DNA of 64,000 nt. Source: JAEUOS01 sp965279115 (GTDB taxonomy: Bacteria; Pseudomonadota; Gammaproteobacteria; Burkholderiales; JAEUOS01). Made by a program: the position numbers and the translations under genes. The notes below the pieces were generated by a model. That model did not search any database, was not told the DNA's origin, and was given only the letters and a program-made list of their open reading frames with translations. The stretch covers positions 5,270,001 through 5,334,000 of the forward strand of contig OZ257137.1 in the NCBI GenBank assembly GCA_965279115.1, in the 5' to 3' direction. How positions within the stretch are numbered: position 1 is the first letter of the stretch; every line of letters starts with the position of its first letter. This document shows, one piece after another, positions 61,073-64,000 of this stretch.

Positions 61073-62725
61073 TCAGTTCACCGCTTCCGCAACGGCGGGT
61101 TGCTCGTCCTCAAGCTGTTCGGTGCCGCCGCCGCAAGCCTTGAACGCGGCGGCCTGCTGCTTTTGCGCGGCCCGTGCGGCCTTGCGTTCCATTTTGCGGA
61201 AATGCATGGTCGACCAGATCGCGTCATCGGAAGCGGCCGCGATGGTGGCTTCCTTGCTGCGGTTGGTGTCGAAGCCGAAGTCGACGTTCTTCTTCGATTG
61301 CGGGCCCCAGTAGCCCACCCGGCCCAGGTCGTAGAACTTGCGCTCGAAGCCGCTCTTGAGGAAGGCCTTGAGGCAGCCCAGCATGTACTTGCGCTTGACC
61401 TTGTCGCGGATCCACGGGTATTCGAGGAACGACTTGCGCATGTAGAAGCGCCGGTAGTTGTTCATCACGCGATCGAGCAGTTCGGTGCGCTCCATCGCGT
61501 CGGGCTTCATGATCGGGGTGACGAAGTTGTATTTTTCGAAGTCGTAAACCTCGACCTTGTCGCCCAGTTCCTTGAACAGGTCGGAGAACGGCCAGGGCGT
61601 GTACATCGCCCAGTTGGCCATGTCGGGTTTCCAGTCCAGCGCCATGCGATAGGTTTCCTCCAGCGTCTCGGCGGTCTCGTTTTCGAGCCCGACGATGAAC
61701 TGCGCCTCGGCGACGATGCCGTTGTCGCGCAGCAGCTGGATCGCCTTCTTGTTCTGGGCGATGGTGGTTTCCTTGTTGAAGCGGTCGAGCTTCAACTGCG
61801 CGGCGGCTTCGGTGCCCAGCGACACGTGCACCAGGCCGGCCTTGCGGAACATCGGCAAGAGCTTCTCGTCGCGCAGGATGTCGGTGACCCGGGTGTTGAT
61901 GCCCCACAGCACCGGCAGGTTGCGCTCGATCAGGAGTTCACAGAACTCGATGAACTTCTTGCGATGAATGGTGGGTTCCTCGTCAGCGAGGATGAAAAAG
62001 CCCACCTTGTGGTCGCGTACCAGGGTCTCGATCTCGTCGACCACGGCCCTGGGTTCGCGCACCCGGTAGTCGCGCCAGAACTTCCACTGGCTGCAGAAGG
62101 TGCAGGTGAACGGGCAGCCGCGCGCGAAGTTGGGTATCGCCACCCGCACGTTCATGGGCACGTAGATGTACTTGTTCCATTCCAGAATGCCCCAGTCCGG
62201 GGTGATGCGCTCCAGATCGGAGATGGTGGGTTCCGCCGGTGTTGCGACGACCTTGCCATCTTCCGCGAAGGCGATGCCCTTGACCTTTGCACGTTGTTCC
62301 GGCCAGCGGCCTTCGTCGATGCATTTCACCAGATTGAGGAACACCTGCTCGCCCTCGCCGCGGACGATGGCATCGGTCCAGGGGGCTTCCTTGAGCACCT
62401 GCGGGTACATGAAGGTGCCGTGGATGCCGCCGAGCACGGTGACAATGTCCGGATTGACCTCCTTGGCGATCTGCATCACCCGCTCGGCCTTGTAGATGGC
62501 GGGGGTGATCGCGGTGACACCGACCACGTCTGGCCGGATCTCGCGGATTTGCGCGCGCAACTGCTCGTCTTCGATGTGGTTGGTCATGGCGTCGACAAAG
62601 ACTACATCGTCGTACCCGCCCGCCTTGAGCGCCCCGGCGATGTACGCCACCCACGCGGGCGGCCAGTTGCCGGCGATTTCGGCGCCGCCCGAGTGATAGT
62701 TTGGATGTACCAGCAGTATCCTCAT
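61073..62725 (-). CDS. bchE: Anaerobic Mg-protoporphyrin IX monomethyl ester cyclase BchE
   Basis: BchE makes the fifth ring of bacteriochlorophyll using water-derived oxygen. It is a radical-SAM enzyme with a cobalamin-binding N-terminus. The 550-residue product has the B12 domain (LVHPNYHSGGAEIAGNWPPA, VVGVTAITPAIYKAERV), the [4Fe-4S] motif GCPFTCTFCSQ (about 203-210) with the radical-SAM barrel, and a C-terminal domain (YMLGCLKAFLKSGFERKFYD, GYWGPQSKKNVDFGFD). AGGAGG precedes ATG 62725. A near-perfect FNR box is 56 bases upstream. The presence of the oxygen-independent cyclase says the organism can make pigment without oxygen. Confidence 0.95.
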   Translation of the reverse strand: MRILLVHPNYHSGGAEIAGNWPPAWVAYIAGALKAGGYDDVVFVDAMTNHIEDEQLRAQIREIRPDVVGVTAITPAIYKAERVMQIAKEVNPDIVTVLGGIHGTFMYPQVLKEAPWTDAIVRGEGEQVFLNLVKCIDEGRWPEQRAKVKGIAFAEDGKVVATPAEPTISDLERITPDWGILEWNKYIYVPMNVRVAIPNFARGCPFTCTFCSQWKFWRDYRVREPRAVVDEIETLVRDHKVGFFILADEEPTIHRKKFIEFCELLIERNLPVLWGINTRVTDILRDEKLLPMFRKAGLVHVSLGTEAAAQLKLDRFNKETTIAQNKKAIQLLRDNGIVAEAQFIVGLENETAETLEETYRMALDWKPDMANWAMYTPWPFSDLFKELGDKVEVYDFEKYNFVTPIMKPDAMERTELLDRVMNNYRRFYMRKSFLEYPWIRDKVKRKYMLGCLKAFLKSGFERKFYDLGRVGYWGPQSKKNVDFGFDTNRSKEATIAAASDDAIWSTMHFRKMERKAARAAQKQQAAAFKACGGGTEQLEDEQPAVAEAVN

Positions 62726-62780
62726 TCGAACGCCTCCTCAATATGTAATGCAAAAGTTACATTCAAGGAGAAAGGGTAAA

Positions 62781-62794
62781 TTGACATAAATCAA
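62781..62794 (-). promoter_or_regulatory. FNR/FnrL box upstream of bchE
   Basis: The sequence TTGACATAAATCAA (minus strand TTGATTTATGTCAA) matches the FNR consensus TTGAT-N4-ATCAA at 9 of 10 positions. Its centre is about 62 bases before the bchE start, and activation from around -41.5 would place transcription start near 62746. A weak -10 (TAACTT, 62754-62759) is at a suitable distance. FnrL control of bchE is established in the related Rubrivivax gelatinosus. Confidence 0.8.
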
Positions 62795-63082
62795 ATGCCG
62801 GCACCGCGCATGTTCCGCAGGCCGCCATGCCCGGACAGGTCGTTGAAAATGAGGGGGCAAGTGGGGCGAGATCCCCGCAAAGGCCCAACAACCCGCGCGT
62901 TACTATGGTCTGGGGTCTGTCTGGAGCCCTGCGCCGGCATCGAGCGCAGGCGTATGCCGTTCAGCCGTTGAAATTGCACGTCAAATTTGTGCGGGAGAGA
63001 TGGTGCTTGTAGCCACGCGGCGAGTGTTGCGATGCGGTAGCCAGCCAACCCGATGCGGCCAGCCGCGCGCCGGGGAGCCGCG

Positions 63083-64000
63083 TTGAGCCTGCACCTGCCC
63101 AGAACGCTTGCCGGCAGGTTGTTCATGCTGTTCGCCGCGATCCAGCTGGCGGTGCTTGCGCTCGGATTCGGCATGTCCTACCACTACCAACTCAGCCAGC
63201 GCATCGAGGATACGCGCCGCACGGCTGAACTTGTGGCAGGCGTGGCCGCCCAGGCCGTGGCTGGCAGCCTGGCGGATCAGGACGCGGCGGCGATCCGGCC
63301 GGTGCTGGTCAAGGCGGTCGGCAGCGAGTCATTCCAGCGGGCATCCTACGAGGACACGGCCGGTCACAGCGTCACATTCAATGCAACCCGTGACTTTTTT
63401 GTCCCCGCGCCGGCCTGGCTGAGCAACTATGTGGCGGCCCAGTTGCTTCCCATCCAGCAAGGCGTGTGGGTGAGCGGACGGGATGCCGGAAAACTGAGCC
63501 TGGATTTCGCGGTGGACAGGATCGCCGCCCAGCTTTGGCAAAGCGCGCGCCAGGCTCTCGTCATCGCGCTTCTCGGATTGGCCGCCGGGCTCGCCGCAAC
63601 CCACTGGCTGTTGCATCGCTGGCTGGGTGGACTGGCGAGCTTCGGATGGGTCGAGTCGAGCATCCGTGCGGGCGTGACGGACGCCGCTGCCGAAATCGAT
63701 CAGGACATGCCGCTGGAGTTCCGGCGCGTCGCTGAACGGCTCAACAGCGCCACGGCGAGCATGCGCGACCAGTTCGGGCAACGCATCGACGTTCTGATGG
63801 ATGCTCTGATCCAGCACAAGGGCGCGATCGACCGGTCGGCCATCGTCAGCGAAATCGATCCCGCCGGCACCATTTTGCGGGTCAATGACATGTATTGCGA
63901 GGTATCGGCGCGCTCCCGCGAGGACATCGTCGGGCGTGACTGGAACTTCATGCTTGCGGCGGGCGATGCGCATGACGGCTTGCCCGGGCCGGGACTCGAT
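63083..64000 (+). CDS. Membrane sensor protein with PAS domain (5' part only)
   Basis: An open frame runs from a TTG at 63083 (GGGGAG just upstream; ATG 63053 is an alternative) to the window edge with no stop, 306 codons. The product has TM1 (LFMLFAAIQLAVLALGFGMS), a periplasmic loop of about 130 residues (ending LSLDFAVDRIAAQLWQSARQ), TM2 (ALVIALLGLAAGLAATHWLL), a HAMP-like linker and the beginning of a PAS domain (VSEIDPAGTILRVNDMYCEV, REDIVGRDWNFML). The output domain, probably a histidine kinase or diguanylate cyclase, lies beyond the window. It is divergent from bchE across a 357-base region that includes the FNR box. Confidence 0.8.
   Translation, partial: MSLHLPRTLAGRLFMLFAAIQLAVLALGFGMSYHYQLSQRIEDTRRTAELVAGVAAQAVAGSLADQDAAAIRPVLVKAVGSESFQRASYEDTAGHSVTFNATRDFFVPAPAWLSNYVAAQLLPIQQGVWVSGRDAGKLSLDFAVDRIAAQLWQSARQALVIALLGLAAGLAATHWLLHRWLGGLASFGWVESSIRAGVTDAAAEIDQDMPLEFRRVAERLNSATASMRDQFGQRIDVLMDALIQHKGAIDRSAIVSEIDPAGTILRVNDMYCEVSARSREDIVGRDWNFMLAAGDAHDGLPGPGLD

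Noticed and set aside
62791..63174. 127-codon minus-strand frame between bchE and the PAS sensor
   Set aside because: It crosses the FNR box region and is antisense to the sensor's first transmembrane helix.

Overview
The window looks like a chromosomal segment of a GC-rich betaproteobacterium, most likely a photosynthesis-capable member of the Burkholderiales. The reasons are five Bug-family periplasmic receptors of tripartite tricarboxylate (TTT) transport, a nadE-glnB pair, a mutS / slyD / roxA housekeeping block, and bchE-bchJ for bacteriochlorophyll synthesis at the right end. This placement rests on gene content and recognised protein families, not on a database search.

Left part (1-24.5 kb): housekeeping genes (hflX, fumC, folE) lie among catabolic and regulatory genes. 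These include an ACMSD-like amidohydrolase, Bug receptors with MarR and TauD-type genes, a flavin reductase, an M48 protease, two Crp/Fnr-type regulators, a BisC-type molybdoenzyme and two tandem ABC-type binding proteins. The part is full of damaged genes: a Gfo/Idh/MocA oxidoreductase (amber), a Crp-like regulator (frameshift), a CZB zinc-sensor protein (opal), a Bug receptor (frameshift), a hybrid histidine kinase (amber), a zinc-ribbon/SUMF1 membrane protein (ochre) and a decayed second brnT-brnA locus. I found no comparable lesion in the right-hand 39 kb.

Middle (24.5-40 kb): an NRAMP-like transporter, an intact BrnT/BrnA toxin-antitoxin pair with a clear promoter and probably leaderless mRNA, and a TehA/SLAC1-type channel. 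Next come a Bug receptor with an Lrp-type regulator divergent from a homodimeric E1 dehydrogenase (a good Lrp-like box lies between them), a three-subunit molybdenum hydroxylase (large, medium, small) closed by a strong bidirectional terminator, another Bug receptor, and ethanolamine ammonia-lyase eutB-eutC behind a CoxG-like membrane-anchored protein.

Right part (40-64 kb): a GntR-headed catabolic locus (PhyH dioxygenase, SAF-domain dehydrogenase, AEC carrier, type II haloacid dehalogenase, AlaX editing protein) is the best candidate for an undescribed pathway. It is followed by a periplasmic rhodanese, a chemoreceptor, a lipoprotein, a FemAB-like acyltransferase, nadE-glnB, a DsbA-fold isomerase, a conserved unknown protein, the ribosomal oxygenase roxA, a peroxiredoxin whose peroxidatic Cys is Ser, slyD, and the colinear set bchE-bchJ-mutS-phosphoesterase. 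bchE carries a near-perfect FNR box. A PAS-domain membrane sensor runs off the right edge. I saw no tRNA, rRNA, CRISPR array, transposase or phage gene.
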